In this document: positions 27,764-36,495 of the stretch, one piece after another
Numbering within the stretch: position 1 is the first letter of the stretch
How the letters are laid out: every line of letters begins with the position of its first letter
Source: Vulcanimicrobiota bacterium
GTDB taxonomy: Bacteria; Vulcanimicrobiota; Xenobia; Xenobiales; JADMJV01
Assembly (NCBI GenBank): GCA_019637395.1
Contig: JAHBVR010000006.1
Coordinates: 124,001-188,000, forward strand
Direction of reading: 5' to 3'
DNA: 64,000 nt
Program-made: the position numbers and the translations under genes
The notes under the pieces: model-generated
The model's input: only the letters and a program-made list of their open reading frames with translations
Told to the model about the DNA's origin: nothing
Databases searched by the model: none

Positions 27764-28993
27764 CTAGCCGCCGATATTACCAATCAACTGGTAGAGCGGC
27801 AAGAACACCGAGATAACGATGAACCCTACGATACCACCCATACCGACAATCATGATCGGCTCGAGCATCGAGGTAAGGCTGGCCAACATATACTCCACCT
27901 CAGTGTCGTAGAAGTCGGCAATCTTGGAGAGCATCGCGTCGAGATTACCGGTTTCTTCACCGACGGCCACCATCTGGGTTACCATGGGAGGAAACATACC
28001 AGAGGCTCCGAGCGGACTGGCGATACTTTCACCTTCACGAATACTTTCGCGAACCTTGGTCACGGTCATAGCGATGATCTCGTTACCTGAGGCGCGACCA
28101 ACGATCTCCAGAGCCTGCATAATCGGCACACCGGAGGACAACAGTGTCCCCAAGGTACGGCAGAAGCGAGAGATGGCTACCTTTCGGTTGAGCAAACCGA
28201 ACACCGGAATGTTCAGCTTCATCATGTCGTACTGTTTACGCCCGGCCGGGGTTTTGATGTACTGGCCGACCAAAAAGCCGCCCACGCACAACAGGATAAG
28301 CAAAGGAATCATTACGGCCGGATTACGCGCACCTTTAGTAACGGCGATAAGGATTTGCGTCGGCAGCGGAAGCGCCAGGCTCATACCTTCGAAGAGCGCC
28401 ACGAAGGTGGGCAGAATATAGGTTACCAGGAAGAATACGATACCGGAGGCCATCAGCAAAATGACGACCGGGTAAGTCAACGCGGACTTCACCTTTTTCT
28501 TCAGGGCAAAATCTTTCTCCATAAAGCCGGCGAGTCGCTCGAGTACTTCGTCGAGCACACCACCCATCTCACCAGCTTTCACCATACTGATATACAGCAT
28601 CGAGAACACGGTGGGATGCTTGGCCAGCGAGTTCGAGAGAGTTGAACCGCCTTCCACGTCACGGCGGACCTGGATGAGCGTCTCGCGTAATTTTTTATCC
28701 TCGGTCTGCTCCGAGAGAATATCTAAACAGCGAACCATCGCCAAGCCGGCGTTGATCATGGTCGCGAACTGGCGACTGAACACCGTCAGCGCTTGCTCGT
28801 CGACCTTCTTCATTCGAGACAGGAGGCCGGCAATACCGTCTGCTCCAGCGCCCGCAGCCTTGGCTTTGATCTGAATAACGGTCATCCGCTGTTCTTGCAA
28901 GCGCTGAGTCGCAGCTCGCAAGTTTGCAGCTTCAATCGTATCCTTTCTCAGCTGGCCGGTGGCATCACGCGCCTCGTATACAAAAGTAGGCAT
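27764..28993 (-). CDS. pilC: type IV pilus inner-membrane platform protein PilC
   Basis: 409 residues with the usual start (PTFVYEARDATGQL). Two T2SSF domains are visible, each with the FSRQFATMINAGL / FCRTLGTLLSSGVPI pattern (about residues 70-200 and 270-395). Three membrane helices are present, including VVILLMASGIVFFLV and a C-terminal IVGFIVISVFLPLYQ. PilC is the polytopic base on which the extension and retraction ATPases act. It lies downstream of pilT, separated by 175 bases that hold a possible micro-gene. Confidence 0.95.
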   Translation of the reverse strand: MPTFVYEARDATGQLRKDTIEAANLRAATQRLQEQRMTVIQIKAKAAGAGADGIAGLLSRMKKVDEQALTVFSRQFATMINAGLAMVRCLDILSEQTEDKKLRETLIQVRRDVEGGSTLSNSLAKHPTVFSMLYISMVKAGEMGGVLDEVLERLAGFMEKDFALKKKVKSALTYPVVILLMASGIVFFLVTYILPTFVALFEGMSLALPLPTQILIAVTKGARNPAVMIPLLILLCVGGFLVGQYIKTPAGRKQYDMMKLNIPVFGLLNRKVAISRFCRTLGTLLSSGVPIMQALEIVGRASGNEIIAMTVTKVRESIREGESIASPLGASGMFPPMVTQMVAVGEETGNLDAMLSKIADFYDTEVEYMLASLTSMLEPIMIVGMGGIVGFIVISVFLPLYQLIGNIGG

Positions 28994-29081
28994 CCGACCT
29001 CTTCCTCCAATTACCGACGTGGTCTATTCCGAGCCGCAACCGGCTCGACGTTCGCCAATTTACAACACATCCACGCGACGC

Positions 29082-29147
29082 CTAGAGCGTCGTGAGGTGT
29101 CCGACAATGATGACCGCCACGGGGACGACCCACCAAAAGATACCCAT
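29082..29147 (-). CDS. possible 21-residue hydrophobic micro-protein between pilT and pilC
   Basis: An ATG at 29147, preceded by AAGGGTGG six bases upstream, opens a 21-codon frame ending in TAG. After MGIFWW, the residues are almost all Val, Ile, Ala and Pro, then GHLTTL, which fits a single membrane span. It starts 22 bases after the pilT stop on the same strand. Very short frames arise by chance, so this is tentative; no homologue is known to me. Confidence 0.35.
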   Translation of the reverse strand: MGIFWWVVPVAVIIVGHLTTL

Positions 29148-29168
29148 TGTTTCCACCCTTCTGCGAGG

Positions 29169-30257
29169 TTACCGCCGCGTATTTTCAACCATCCGCTTGA
29201 AATCATCCGGATGCATCGTATGCGCCAACGCCTCGTCTGCAGTTACCATCTTGCTCTGAACCAACTCGAACAAGGACTGCTCCATCGTTTGCATCCCGAG
29301 CTTCGAGCCAGTTTGGATTGCATTATAGATTTGATGCGTCTTTCCTTCTCGGATGAGGTTTCTGATTGCAGGGGTTGCAATCAGCACTTCCACCGAAGGA
29401 ACACGTCCCACCCCGGCCGCGTGCGGCACCAACTGTTGCGAAACGACACCTTCCAGCACGGAAGAAAGCTGCACGCGAATCTGCTGCTGGTGATGCGGGG
29501 GGAAGACGTCGACCACGCGCTCGATGGTCTGGGAGGCGTCGCAAGTATGCAGCGTGCTGAAGACCAGGTGACCCGTTTCGGCCGCGGTCAAGGTTCCCGC
29601 AATCGTCTCCTGGTCGCGCATCTCGCCTACCAGGATCACGTCCGGATCTTCACGCAGCGTGGCTTTCAAAGCATTTGACCAGGTCAAGGTGTCATGTCCA
29701 ACTTCACGCTGGTTGATCATCGATTTCTTGTGAGGATGAATGTACTCGATCGGATCTTCGATGGTGATGATGTGGTAACTCTGGGTCTGATTGATAATAT
29801 CCAACATACAGGCCAGGGTGGTGGACTTGCCGGCACCGGTGGCTCCCGTCACTAGAATCAAACCGTGAGGGCGATTCACCATATCCTCGACGATTCGCGG
29901 CAAGTTCAACTCGGTGCGCGTAGCCACCGTATTGGTGATGGCCCGCAGACAGGCGCCGACCACGCCACGCTGGCGGTAGACGTTGACGCGAAAACGCCCG
30001 AAGCCACGCACGCCATGAGAACAGTCGAGCTCCCACGTTTTCTCAAACTTTTCCTTCTGCTTATCGTTGAGGATGCTATAAACTAGTCGTTTCGCCTCTT
30101 CCGGCGACAATCTGGAATACTCGGTCGCGACTAACGAGCCGTTGATCCGCAAAACGGGCGGCAGACCAACCGTCAAATGCAAGTCAGATGCACCGCGCTC
30201 CACCGTTATCCGGAGTAACTCGTCCATCGTGTACCGCATTGGTTGCGCAAGCGCCAT
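29169..30257 (-). CDS. pilT: type IV pilus retraction ATPase PilT
   Basis: 362 residues, the usual PilT length. The Walker A motif is VTGATGAGKSTTLACM (near residue 130), the Asp box is TIEDPIEYIH, Walker B is EDPDVILVGEMRD and the His box is TGHLVFSTLHT. The C-terminal AIRNLIREGKTHQI (AIRNLIRE is the PilT signature) separates it from PilB. It powers pilus retraction and twitching motility. It is upstream of pilC and downstream of udk on the same strand. Confidence 0.96.
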   Translation of the reverse strand: MALAQPMRYTMDELLRITVERGASDLHLTVGLPPVLRINGSLVATEYSRLSPEEAKRLVYSILNDKQKEKFEKTWELDCSHGVRGFGRFRVNVYRQRGVVGACLRAITNTVATRTELNLPRIVEDMVNRPHGLILVTGATGAGKSTTLACMLDIINQTQSYHIITIEDPIEYIHPHKKSMINQREVGHDTLTWSNALKATLREDPDVILVGEMRDQETIAGTLTAAETGHLVFSTLHTCDASQTIERVVDVFPPHHQQQIRVQLSSVLEGVVSQQLVPHAAGVGRVPSVEVLIATPAIRNLIREGKTHQIYNAIQTGSKLGMQTMEQSLFELVQSKMVTADEALAHTMHPDDFKRMVENTRR

Positions 30258-30426
30258 TTTTGATTACCTCTCTGCTCTCATCAGCACCACCAGTCGACAC
30301 CCCTGGGAACTCACAGCCCCAGGCCTACAGGCCAATCTGCTACCGACGTTCATTCCAACAGGCCTGCAAGTTCAACCCGAAACAATCTTTTCCTTTTGTA
30401 CACAATCAGGGGCTTGCGGGAGCCGG

Positions 30427-31044
30427 TCAAAGGCTACTCACAACCCGCTCCTTGATACGCGCGACCAGCAGCCCGATGGCCACTTCGTTATTACCACCGC
30501 CGGGAATAATGACGTCGGCGTAGCGCTTGGTGGCCTCCACAAACTGCAGGTGCATGGGCCGGACCGACTTGAGATACTGATCGATCACCGAGTCCAAAGA
30601 ACGGCCTCGCTCCATCATATCTCGAGTCAAACGGCGAATGAAGCGCTCGTCGGAGTCGGTATCGACGTAGACCTTGATATCGCACAAATCACGCAGCACC
30701 GCATCCTCGAGCACCAAAATCCCTTCGAGCACGATGATCTTGGCGGGACCGATGGTGTGGGTTTCGGCCAGGCGAGTATGCTTGAGATACGAATAAATCG
30801 GCTGCTCAACCGATTCACCGGCGCGTAACTTGCGCAGGTGCTGGGCCAGAAGACCGTTGTCGAAAGCCAGCGGATGATCGTAATTGATTTGCTGACGCTC
30901 TTCAAAGCTGAGATGCGCCTGGTCTTTATAGTAAGCGTCCTGAGCGATCAAGGCGACCACCGGCGGTTCGGCAAAGATCTCCACCAACCGCCGGGCCACC
31001 GTGGTTTTGCCCGAGCCAGACCCCCCGGCCACTCCGATGATCAT
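30427..31044 (-). CDS. udk: uridine kinase
   Basis: 205 residues. The P-loop GGSGSGKTT is at residues 7-15; the QDAYYKD and NYDHPLAFD motifs that bind the nucleoside follow, with [11 protein letters not shown] in the middle and [15 protein letters not shown] near residue 130. The enzyme phosphorylates uridine and cytidine in pyrimidine salvage. It is 12 bases after mltG and belongs to the recO-ruvX-mltG-udk run. Nucleoside salvage is compatible with the nearby deoxyribose-phosphate aldolase gene, though that link is only suggestive. Confidence 0.95.
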   Translation of the reverse strand: MIIGVAGGSGSGKTTVARRLVEIFAEPPVVALIAQDAYYKDQAHLSFEERQQINYDHPLAFDNGLLAQHLRKLRAGESVEQPIYSYLKHTRLAETHTIGPAKIIVLEGILVLEDAVLRDLCDIKVYVDTDSDERFIRRLTRDMMERGRSLDSVIDQYLKSVRPMHLQFVEATKRYADVIIPGGGNNEVAIGLLVARIKERVVSSL

Positions 31045-31056
31045 GTGCGCCTCCCT

Positions 31057-32067
31057 TTACCGCTGGTAGCGGGCCCTGTTAGCATTGTGCTCCGCGTCCG
31101 TGCGAGCGAAGCGGTGGCTTCCGTCATTCTTCACATCGTCCCGGACATAGTAAAAATACTTTGAGGGAGTGGGGGCCATGGCCGCTTCCAACGAGGACAT
31201 TCCGGGATTGGCGATAGGTCCAGGCGGAAGGCCGTAGTTCTTGTAGCTATTGTAAGGACTGTCCAACTCCAGATCCGAGTAAAGCAACACTGCTTTCTGC
31301 TTGCCTAAAGCGTACTGGATGGTGGCGTCACACTGGAGCATCATACCGACACGCAGGCGGTTCACGTAAACACCGGCAATCACCGGGCGCTCCCGGGGAA
31401 CCTGAGCTTCCCGCTCGACCAGGCTGGCCAGAATCACGACTTCCCTCAAGGTTTTCAAAGGAGATTTGGCCTTACGCTTCTCCCAGAGCGGAACAACCCG
31501 GTTCTTGAACTCCGTGGTAAAGCGCTTGAGGACGATTTTCTCATCGCACTGGTAGGGAAACTCATAAGTATCCGGGAGCAGATACCCCTCCAGACTCTCC
31601 GGAAAGAGGTCACCGAAAGACTTCCCCTCATGACCGGCCATCTGGCGAAATCTGGCCTCATCCTTGATCAAGCCGGCCTTCTTGGAAATCTCCGCCACCT
31701 GAGGGATGACCAGCCCCTCCGGAAAAGTCGCATGGCGGGATAGCTCTTTGGCATGCTGCAGCTTCTGAAAAATCTCCCAGGCGCTGTCAGCGGGCGACAA
31801 CTCAAAAAAACCGACCCGGATATCCTTGCCTTGGGGGTGAAAACGCAAAAGCATGCGGAAAGCGAACTCGTCTTTGATCAACCCTTGGCGGGCCAGGGTC
31901 TGAGCCACTTCATTGCCCAACATCCCCGATTTGATCTCGAAAAGGACCCTCTTGGAATCCTTGGGATTGGCCGGCAACAGTAGAGTCTGTCCGTACTGGT
32001 AACCCACTCCGACCAACCCGAGAGCCAGCAACATCAACACCAGGAAGGCACGGAACAACCATTTCAC
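31057..32067 (-). CDS. mltG: endolytic murein transglycosylase MltG
   Basis: 336 residues with an N-terminal membrane anchor (about residues 4-26) and a periplasmic YceG domain. The catalytic glutamate lies in ILASLVEREAQ, and the family motif YNSYKNYGLPPGPIANPG follows; SLEAAMAPTPSKYFYYVR is the expected C-terminal segment. MltG cuts nascent peptidoglycan strands and limits their length. It overlaps ruvX by four bases (ATGA), a frequent pairing in bacteria. Confidence 0.95.
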   Translation of the reverse strand: MKWLFRAFLVLMLLALGLVGVGYQYGQTLLLPANPKDSKRVLFEIKSGMLGNEVAQTLARQGLIKDEFAFRMLLRFHPQGKDIRVGFFELSPADSAWEIFQKLQHAKELSRHATFPEGLVIPQVAEISKKAGLIKDEARFRQMAGHEGKSFGDLFPESLEGYLLPDTYEFPYQCDEKIVLKRFTTEFKNRVVPLWEKRKAKSPLKTLREVVILASLVEREAQVPRERPVIAGVYVNRLRVGMMLQCDATIQYALGKQKAVLLYSDLELDSPYNSYKNYGLPPGPIANPGMSSLEAAMAPTPSKYFYYVRDDVKNDGSHRFARTDAEHNANRARYQR

Positions 32068-32501
32068 GGGGCCGGCTTTTCGCCCGGAGGAGACGTACCC
32101 CTCCTCTGCAGATACACCTGCAGTAGCAAGGAGGCGGCCACTGAATCCAGTTTGCCGCGCTGCTGGCGCTCCGAAAGCCCTCCTTCGCGAAGCGTATTGG
32201 AGGCAGCCTTACTGGTGAGCCTTTCGTCAAGCAAGTAAGGCTTGAGACCGCAGCGCCCGGCCAGTTCGTGGGCAAATTTTCGACAGATAGCCGCCGCCGG
32301 ACCATAGCTACCGTCCATATTCCGCGGCAATCCGACCACGATCTCGCCAACTTGCTGAGCCTGAATCAACTCCAGCAGCTCATTCCACCAGGCTTCCCCC
32401 TGGCGCTGAATGGCCGGCAGCGGAGCGGCCACCGTGCCGGTCGGATCGGAGAGGGCCAGCCCCAGCCGTTTTCGACCAAAATCCACCGCCAATATCCTCA
32501 T
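32064..32501 (-). CDS. ruvX: putative pre-16S rRNA nuclease / Holliday-junction resolvase RuvX (YqgF)
   Basis: 145 residues. RNase H-like fold with the catalytic Asp in LAVDFGRKRLG, the VVGLPRNMDGS stretch, LLDERLTS and the last Asp in KLDSVAASLLL. The family is linked to 16S rRNA 5'-end maturation and to resolvase activity. It overlaps recO upstream and mltG downstream, each by four bases (ATGA), so the three are translationally coupled. Confidence 0.94.
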   Translation of the reverse strand: MRILAVDFGRKRLGLALSDPTGTVAAPLPAIQRQGEAWWNELLELIQAQQVGEIVVGLPRNMDGSYGPAAAICRKFAHELAGRCGLKPYLLDERLTSKAASNTLREGGLSERQQRGKLDSVAASLLLQVYLQRRGTSPPGEKPAP

Positions 32502-33178
32502 GCGCGCCCCTTCAGAAACCGCTCCAGTCGCGGAAAAGCGTAGAGTATCCAGGCACCGATGAGTTCACGACCCTGGGCAACCACTTCCTCGCCGGGTCGC
32601 GCGGCCGCCAGACGCAGCAGGTTCGCCCGCTGCAGGAAGGCCAACCAGTCTCTCAGGCCGTCCGCCAGGGGACGCGCTCCCGTCCCCCGGCAAGCAGAAC
32701 ACAGCGCTCCGCCCGCCGCCACGGAAAACCAGTTCAAAGACTGCTCCGCGCCGCAGCGAACGCAGCGCCTCAGTTGAGGAGCGCTACCCAGCAGGCGCAT
32801 GGCCTGCAGTTCACACCAACTGACCAACCATTCGGCCCGCAGTCCGGCCTCCAGCGAGTCCAGCGAGAGGCGCAAAAGCCGATAGGCATCGTTGTTCTCG
32901 ATTTCTCCCGGAAAAGCTTCCAGCCATAAATTTAGCAAATACCCGGCCCAGTGCAGTCGATCGTAGTCGGTCAACAAGCCTGCGTAGGTACGATCCAAAC
33001 TCACCTCATCCAGTTGAGGCAGGGAACGCCCCAGACGGAGGTGGGCCCGGATACAGGTCAGGGGTTCCAGCAGGCCCATCCGTTTGGCCGAAATCCTCGA
33101 AACACAATCAATACGACCACGAGGACTGAACAGGACCAGCAACTCTTGCGTGTCGCGCAAGGGCTGGCGGCGCAACAC
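32498..33178 (-). CDS. recO: DNA repair protein RecO
   Basis: About 226 residues. The OB-fold N-terminus is typical (VLRRQPLRDTQELLVLFSPRGR), followed by a helical domain and a zinc finger of two pairs, CVRCG and CSACRG. RecO mediates RecA loading in the RecFOR pathway. Two adjacent GTG codons (33181 and 33178) follow GGAGG; spacing favours 33178. The ribosome site lies within 30 bases of the deoC stop, so recO is probably co-transcribed with the microcompartment operon upstream. Confidence 0.9.
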   Translation of the reverse strand: MLRRQPLRDTQELLVLFSPRGRIDCVSRISAKRMGLLEPLTCIRAHLRLGRSLPQLDEVSLDRTYAGLLTDYDRLHWAGYLLNLWLEAFPGEIENNDAYRLLRLSLDSLEAGLRAEWLVSWCELQAMRLLGSAPQLRRCVRCGAEQSLNWFSVAAGGALCSACRGTGARPLADGLRDWLAFLQRANLLRLAAARPGEEVVAQGRELIGAWILYAFPRLERFLKGRA

Positions 33179-33207
33179 CACCGCCTCCAGAGTCTCGCCG
33201 GAAGAAC

Positions 33208-34149
33208 TCAGTAGTTTCCGGTTCCCTGCTCGCCTTTGACGATCTTTACGGAGGCGCTGGCGCCGATGCGGGTGGCGCCGGCATCGATCATGGTGCGGGC
33301 CGTTTCTAAATCGCGAATGCCGCCCGAGGCCTTCACACCCATCGAGGGTCCTACGGACTTGCGCATTAAAGCCACGTGATGCGCGGTGGCGCCGCCCGGG
33401 CCAAAACCGGTGGAGGTCTTGACAAAATCGGCGCCGGCCCGCTTGGCCATGATGCTGGCGCGCACCACTTCCTCGTCGGAAAGCAGGGCGGTCTCGAAGA
33501 TGGTCTTGGTGATTTTCCCTTGGGCCGCTCTGACCACTTCCGCGATATCCGACTCCACCCAGTCATCCTGGCGATTCTTGAGGGCGCCGATATTGATCAC
33601 CATATCGATTTCATCGGCCCCGGCGGCAATCGCGTCGCGGGTTTCCATCACTTTGGCCAGAGTAGTGGTGGCCCCCAATGGAAAGCCGACCACGGTACAG
33701 ACCTTGACACCACTGCCGGTCAGCGCTTCGGCGGCCGTCTTGACCCAGCCGGGATTGACGCAAACCGAGGCAAACTTATATTGGCGGGCCTCGTAACAGA
33801 GAGCCAGCACCTCGTCCTGGGTAGCGTCGGCCTTGAGCAGGGTATGGTCGATGATGGCGGCCAGATCGTGATCCACCTTGCCGCCCAGTGTGTTGCCCAC
33901 CCGGTCGGCGCCCGACTGGACCACCTTGCGCACTTCGCCCGGCATGAGTTCGGCGCAGCAACCCGTGCCGGCGCATTCACCCGTCAGTTTGGCCTGACAC
34001 ACCTTGCCGTTGCTGGAAGGGGCTACCGAAACCGATTGATAGCGGCCGGGAGGAGGCAAGCGGTCGACTTCCGCGCTGGAGACGCCTTGCTTCTTGATTT
34101 CATTGACCACCTCGGCGGTGATTTTGGCCACTAACGCTTCGATATCCAC
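33208..34149 (-). CDS. deoC: BMC-associated deoxyribose-phosphate aldolase with N-terminal helix and Cys cluster
   Basis: 313 residues from GTG 34149, five bases after GGAGG; a TTG at 34161 is the alternative. DERA splits 2-deoxyribose-5-phosphate to glyceraldehyde-3-phosphate and acetaldehyde. The Schiff-base Lys is K244 in DFVKTSTG, with D182 in EIDMVIN and K273 in GVKASGG. Ahead of the TIM barrel is an extension of about 90 residues: an amphipathic helix ([18 protein letters not shown]), a Pro-rich linker and a cysteine cluster (C51, C59, C64, C65). The helix resembles those of the dehydrogenase at 36473 and the flavoprotein at 38188, fitting an encapsulation peptide. The plain cytoplasmic enzyme lacks this extension. 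Confidence 0.92.
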   Translation of the reverse strand: MDIEALVAKITAEVVNEIKKQGVSSAEVDRLPPPGRYQSVSVAPSSNGKVCQAKLTGECAGTGCCAELMPGEVRKVVQSGADRVGNTLGGKVDHDLAAIIDHTLLKADATQDEVLALCYEARQYKFASVCVNPGWVKTAAEALTGSGVKVCTVVGFPLGATTTLAKVMETRDAIAAGADEIDMVINIGALKNRQDDWVESDIAEVVRAAQGKITKTIFETALLSDEEVVRASIMAKRAGADFVKTSTGFGPGGATAHHVALMRKSVGPSMGVKASGGIRDLETARTMIDAGATRIGASASVKIVKGEQGTGNY

Positions 34150-34150
34150 T

Positions 34151-34432
34151 CTATCCTCCAACTGCTAAATCCATACGATCGACAATTCCCACGATGACCG
34201 CTTCGGCGGGAGTGGATTCGCTACACAGACACAGGCGCGAAGAACTCCCTTCGTAGACGATCAGCACCGTGTCTCCCTGACGCGAGCCCACCAGGTCCAC
34301 GGCCAAAACCGTATTCCCCTCCACTTTGCCGTCCCGGGCATCCTGAGGAACCACTAACTTGAGCTGCTGGCCGTCAAAGCCGGGGTCCTGGTCGGCCGAC
34401 CACAGGCAGCCCACCACCTGGCCGATGATCAC
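34151..34432 (-). CDS. BMC-P pentameric vertex shell protein (EutN/CcmL family)
   Basis: 93 residues from GTG 34432, which overlaps the previous gene's TGA (GTGA). It has the family start [12 protein letters not shown], then the G.QLKLVV strand, [24 protein letters not shown] and the end [12 protein letters not shown]. Pentamers of such proteins cap the corners of microcompartment shells. The reading frame is open further upstream, but that part is not protein-like. It is one of three vertex paralogues in this operon. Confidence 0.92.
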   Translation of the reverse strand: MIIGQVVGCLWSADQDPGFDGQQLKLVVPQDARDGKVEGNTVLAVDLVGSRQGDTVLIVYEGSSSRLCLCSESTPAEAVIVGIVDRMDLAVGG

Positions 34433-34695
34433 ACCAACATCCCTTCGACCAATCCGACGATGGCCGCGTCGATGGGCGCCAGTGAACTCTTCTTCCAAGG
34501 AATGCAAGCTTCTTTACCCTTGACCAGATAGACCAGGTCGCCTTCGCGCGTCCCCATATTATCCACGGCCACCAGCAAGCTACCGGCCGGGCTGCGGTCG
34601 TGATTGACGGGCAATACGATGCGTAACGCGGCACCCTCGAGCCCCGGATCCTTCTGGGAAGCCACCACCGAACCGCGCACCAGGCCCAGAAACAA
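34429..34695 (-). CDS. BMC-P pentameric vertex shell protein (EutN/CcmL family)
   Basis: 88 residues from a TTG two bases after the rpiB stop. The domain is recognisable (LGLVRGSVVASQKDPGLEGAALRIVLPV, in two parts, then AVDNMGTREGDLVYLVKGKEA and [12 protein letters not shown]). It replaces the common SSxR turn with a KEACIPWKKSSL insertion. It overlaps the next vertex gene by four bases. The spacing implies tight translational coupling and suggests differing vertex types in one shell. Confidence 0.9.
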   Translation of the reverse strand: MFLGLVRGSVVASQKDPGLEGAALRIVLPVNHDRSPAGSLLVAVDNMGTREGDLVYLVKGKEACIPWKKSSLAPIDAAIVGLVEGMLV

Positions 34696-34697
34696 GG

Positions 34698-35165
34698 CTA
34701 ATTCTCTCGCATGAAGCGGCGCTCGACCTGCATCAGCTTTTCGATGCGCCGCATCTGCCGGCCGCCGCCAAAGGCGGTGCCCAGCCAGACCTTGACGATT
34801 TCTTTGGCCACCTCGATGCCGGTATTGCGCGACCCCAGAGTCAGCACGTTCGCGTGATTGTGTTCGCGCGAGTTGCGGGCGGTAAAGGTGTCATAGCAGG
34901 CGGCGGCGCGCACTCCCGGAACCTTGTTGGCGGCCATGGCCGAACCCGTGCCCGCACCGTCAACCATAATCCCCACCGTAGCGCCGCCCGGCTCACGAGC
35001 CACCGCCGTGGCCACCAAACAGGCCACATCGGGATAATCGACGGGCTCGGTGCTGTGAGTACCGAAATCCACCACTTCGTGACCCAGCTCTCTGAGCAGC
35101 CCGATCAGCTCCTTCTTCATTTCGTAACCGCCGTGGTCACTCCCAATGACGACCCTCAAAACCAT
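34698..35165 (-). CDS. rpiB: RpiB/LacA-family sugar-phosphate isomerase, BMC-associated
   Basis: 155 residues from ATG 35165, with TGGAGGTG upstream. RpiB hallmarks are present: VVIGSDHGGYEMK, YPD, and SREHNHANVLTLGSR with H102. The catalytic-base position, normally Cys in CGTGIG, reads D69 (VDGAGTG), as in LacA-type subunits (IDAYGAG). Thus the ordinary ribose-5-phosphate mechanism may be altered. It has no N-terminal targeting helix. Its place between vertex genes and its company with deoC mark it as the sugar-phosphate-handling member of the compartment pathway. Substrate is open: ribose-5-P, deoxyribose-5-P or another aldose phosphate. Confidence 0.85.
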   Translation of the reverse strand: MVLRVVIGSDHGGYEMKKELIGLLRELGHEVVDFGTHSTEPVDYPDVACLVATAVAREPGGATVGIMVDGAGTGSAMAANKVPGVRAAACYDTFTARNSREHNHANVLTLGSRNTGIEVAKEIVKVWLGTAFGGGRQMRRIEKLMQVERRFMREN

Positions 35166-35181
35166 GCACCTCCAGGGAACT

Positions 35182-36495
35182 CTAGCGCCCCTGTTTCTCC
35201 TCGGCCCCAGCCCCCCCCTGCGGCCAGTGCCAGAAGGTGACCTGAATCTCGCTGCTGGGCAACTGGCTGGGGAAATCCACTTGCTTTTGCAGCTTCCAAA
35301 ACTTGCGCACGCCCAGCAACAACTGCTGTTGAACCACATAAGGGTGATAGGGCGTGGAGACCCAGATCATATCGCGCTGCGGCACGACCTGAGACCACTC
35401 ATCCACCAGTTGCAGCCGGGGAGCCCGGAATCCATAGCAAAAGAACGGAGCCGCCATCATCGACGGGTGCACGCACACGGTTTCGCTCCCCTCCCGCAGC
35501 CTCTGGGCCACTCCCCGCCAATCCGCCAGCCAGCGATGAGGAGTCTGCAGGTAGGGCCAGATGCCCCAAAGATTCCCGGCCACCCAGACCAGCAGCAGGA
35601 ACCGGGCCGGCAGACTGGCGGCCAGCAAGTAGATCCAGGCGGGCAGGGTCCAGACCAGGTATTTGAACTCAAAAATCTGCAGCGGAGTGAAGCGCGACAC
35701 CAGCCACACCGAGAGCCAGGGCAGCAACGCCCAGCCGTAGATCAGCCGAGGGCAGTCGGGGCGTCGCCACAACAGCCAGAGCAACACCAGCAGGCCCAGG
35801 CCGATACTGAATCCATCCCCAAAAGGAGCAATGCGGCCCGAGAGCAGCCGGCCCACCGCTTCCACCTCCATAGACAGGGACGGAACCTGCCGCAGACCCA
35901 ATGGATGCTCGCGCTGACCCAGATAATGCGGCACTCCCCAGGCCAGCCAGAGGGCGACCACCACCACCGTCGGACGCCAACTCGACCGCGCCAGAAACCC
36001 CAGCGGCACCAGAAAGAGGCCAAAAAGATGGGTGAAGCAGGCCGCCAGCAGGCTCAGAGCGGCCAGCCCCCTCCGCCCCTCGGCCAGCGACACAAAATAG
36101 GCCAGGGTCCATAACTGCAACCAGGCGTACATGCGGATCTCGCGGGCTTGCTGAAGGTCGGCAAAGGCGACGGCCAGCATGAGCCCGCAGGGAATCACCA
36201 GATCGGGCCGCCAGTGCCGAACCAACCGCACCCAGAGCATCAGACTCCAGAGACTGGCCAGCACCGAAGAAGAGCGCAGCCAGAACTCGCTGAGTCCGAA
36301 GCGAGCCCACTGCTCCAACAATCCATAGTAGAGGGGCGGATGCACGTCCTGAAAGCCTTGCCGCCACTGGGCGGCACCGAGGATGGACATGGCTTCGTCG
36401 ATTTGAAAACTGGCCTTTCCGAGCGCGAAAAAGCGCAAAGCGGCGGCCACGGCCACCAGACCCAAGACGGCCTTAGACGATGTGGAAGTGGTCAA
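35182..36495 (-). CDS. polytopic membrane protein, PMT/ArnT-like glycosyltransferase (GT-C)
   Basis: About 437 residues with roughly ten hydrophobic segments. An acidic pair in FQIDEAMS follows the first helix and HPPLYYGLLEQW comes soon after; both are typical of GT-C enzymes of the PMT/GT39 group, which use lipid-linked sugars. The C-terminal 90 residues are soluble. The gene starts inside the end of the aldehyde dehydrogenase gene (23-base overlap, TTG start) and precedes rpiB, so it lies inside the microcompartment operon, where a membrane glycosyltransferase is not expected. The start is uncertain. It could be a passenger gene. Confidence 0.75.
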   Translation of the reverse strand: MTTSTSSKAVLGLVAVAAALRFFALGKASFQIDEAMSILGAAQWRQGFQDVHPPLYYGLLEQWARFGLSEFWLRSSSVLASLWSLMLWVRLVRHWRPDLVIPCGLMLAVAFADLQQAREIRMYAWLQLWTLAYFVSLAEGRRGLAALSLLAACFTHLFGLFLVPLGFLARSSWRPTVVVVALWLAWGVPHYLGQREHPLGLRQVPSLSMEVEAVGRLLSGRIAPFGDGFSIGLGLLVLLWLLWRRPDCPRLIYGWALLPWLSVWLVSRFTPLQIFEFKYLVWTLPAWIYLLAASLPARFLLLVWVAGNLWGIWPYLQTPHRWLADWRGVAQRLREGSETVCVHPSMMAAPFFCYGFRAPRLQLVDEWSQVVPQRDMIWVSTPYHPYVVQQQLLLGVRKFWKLQKQVDFPSQLPSSEIQVTFWHWPQGGAGAEEKQGR

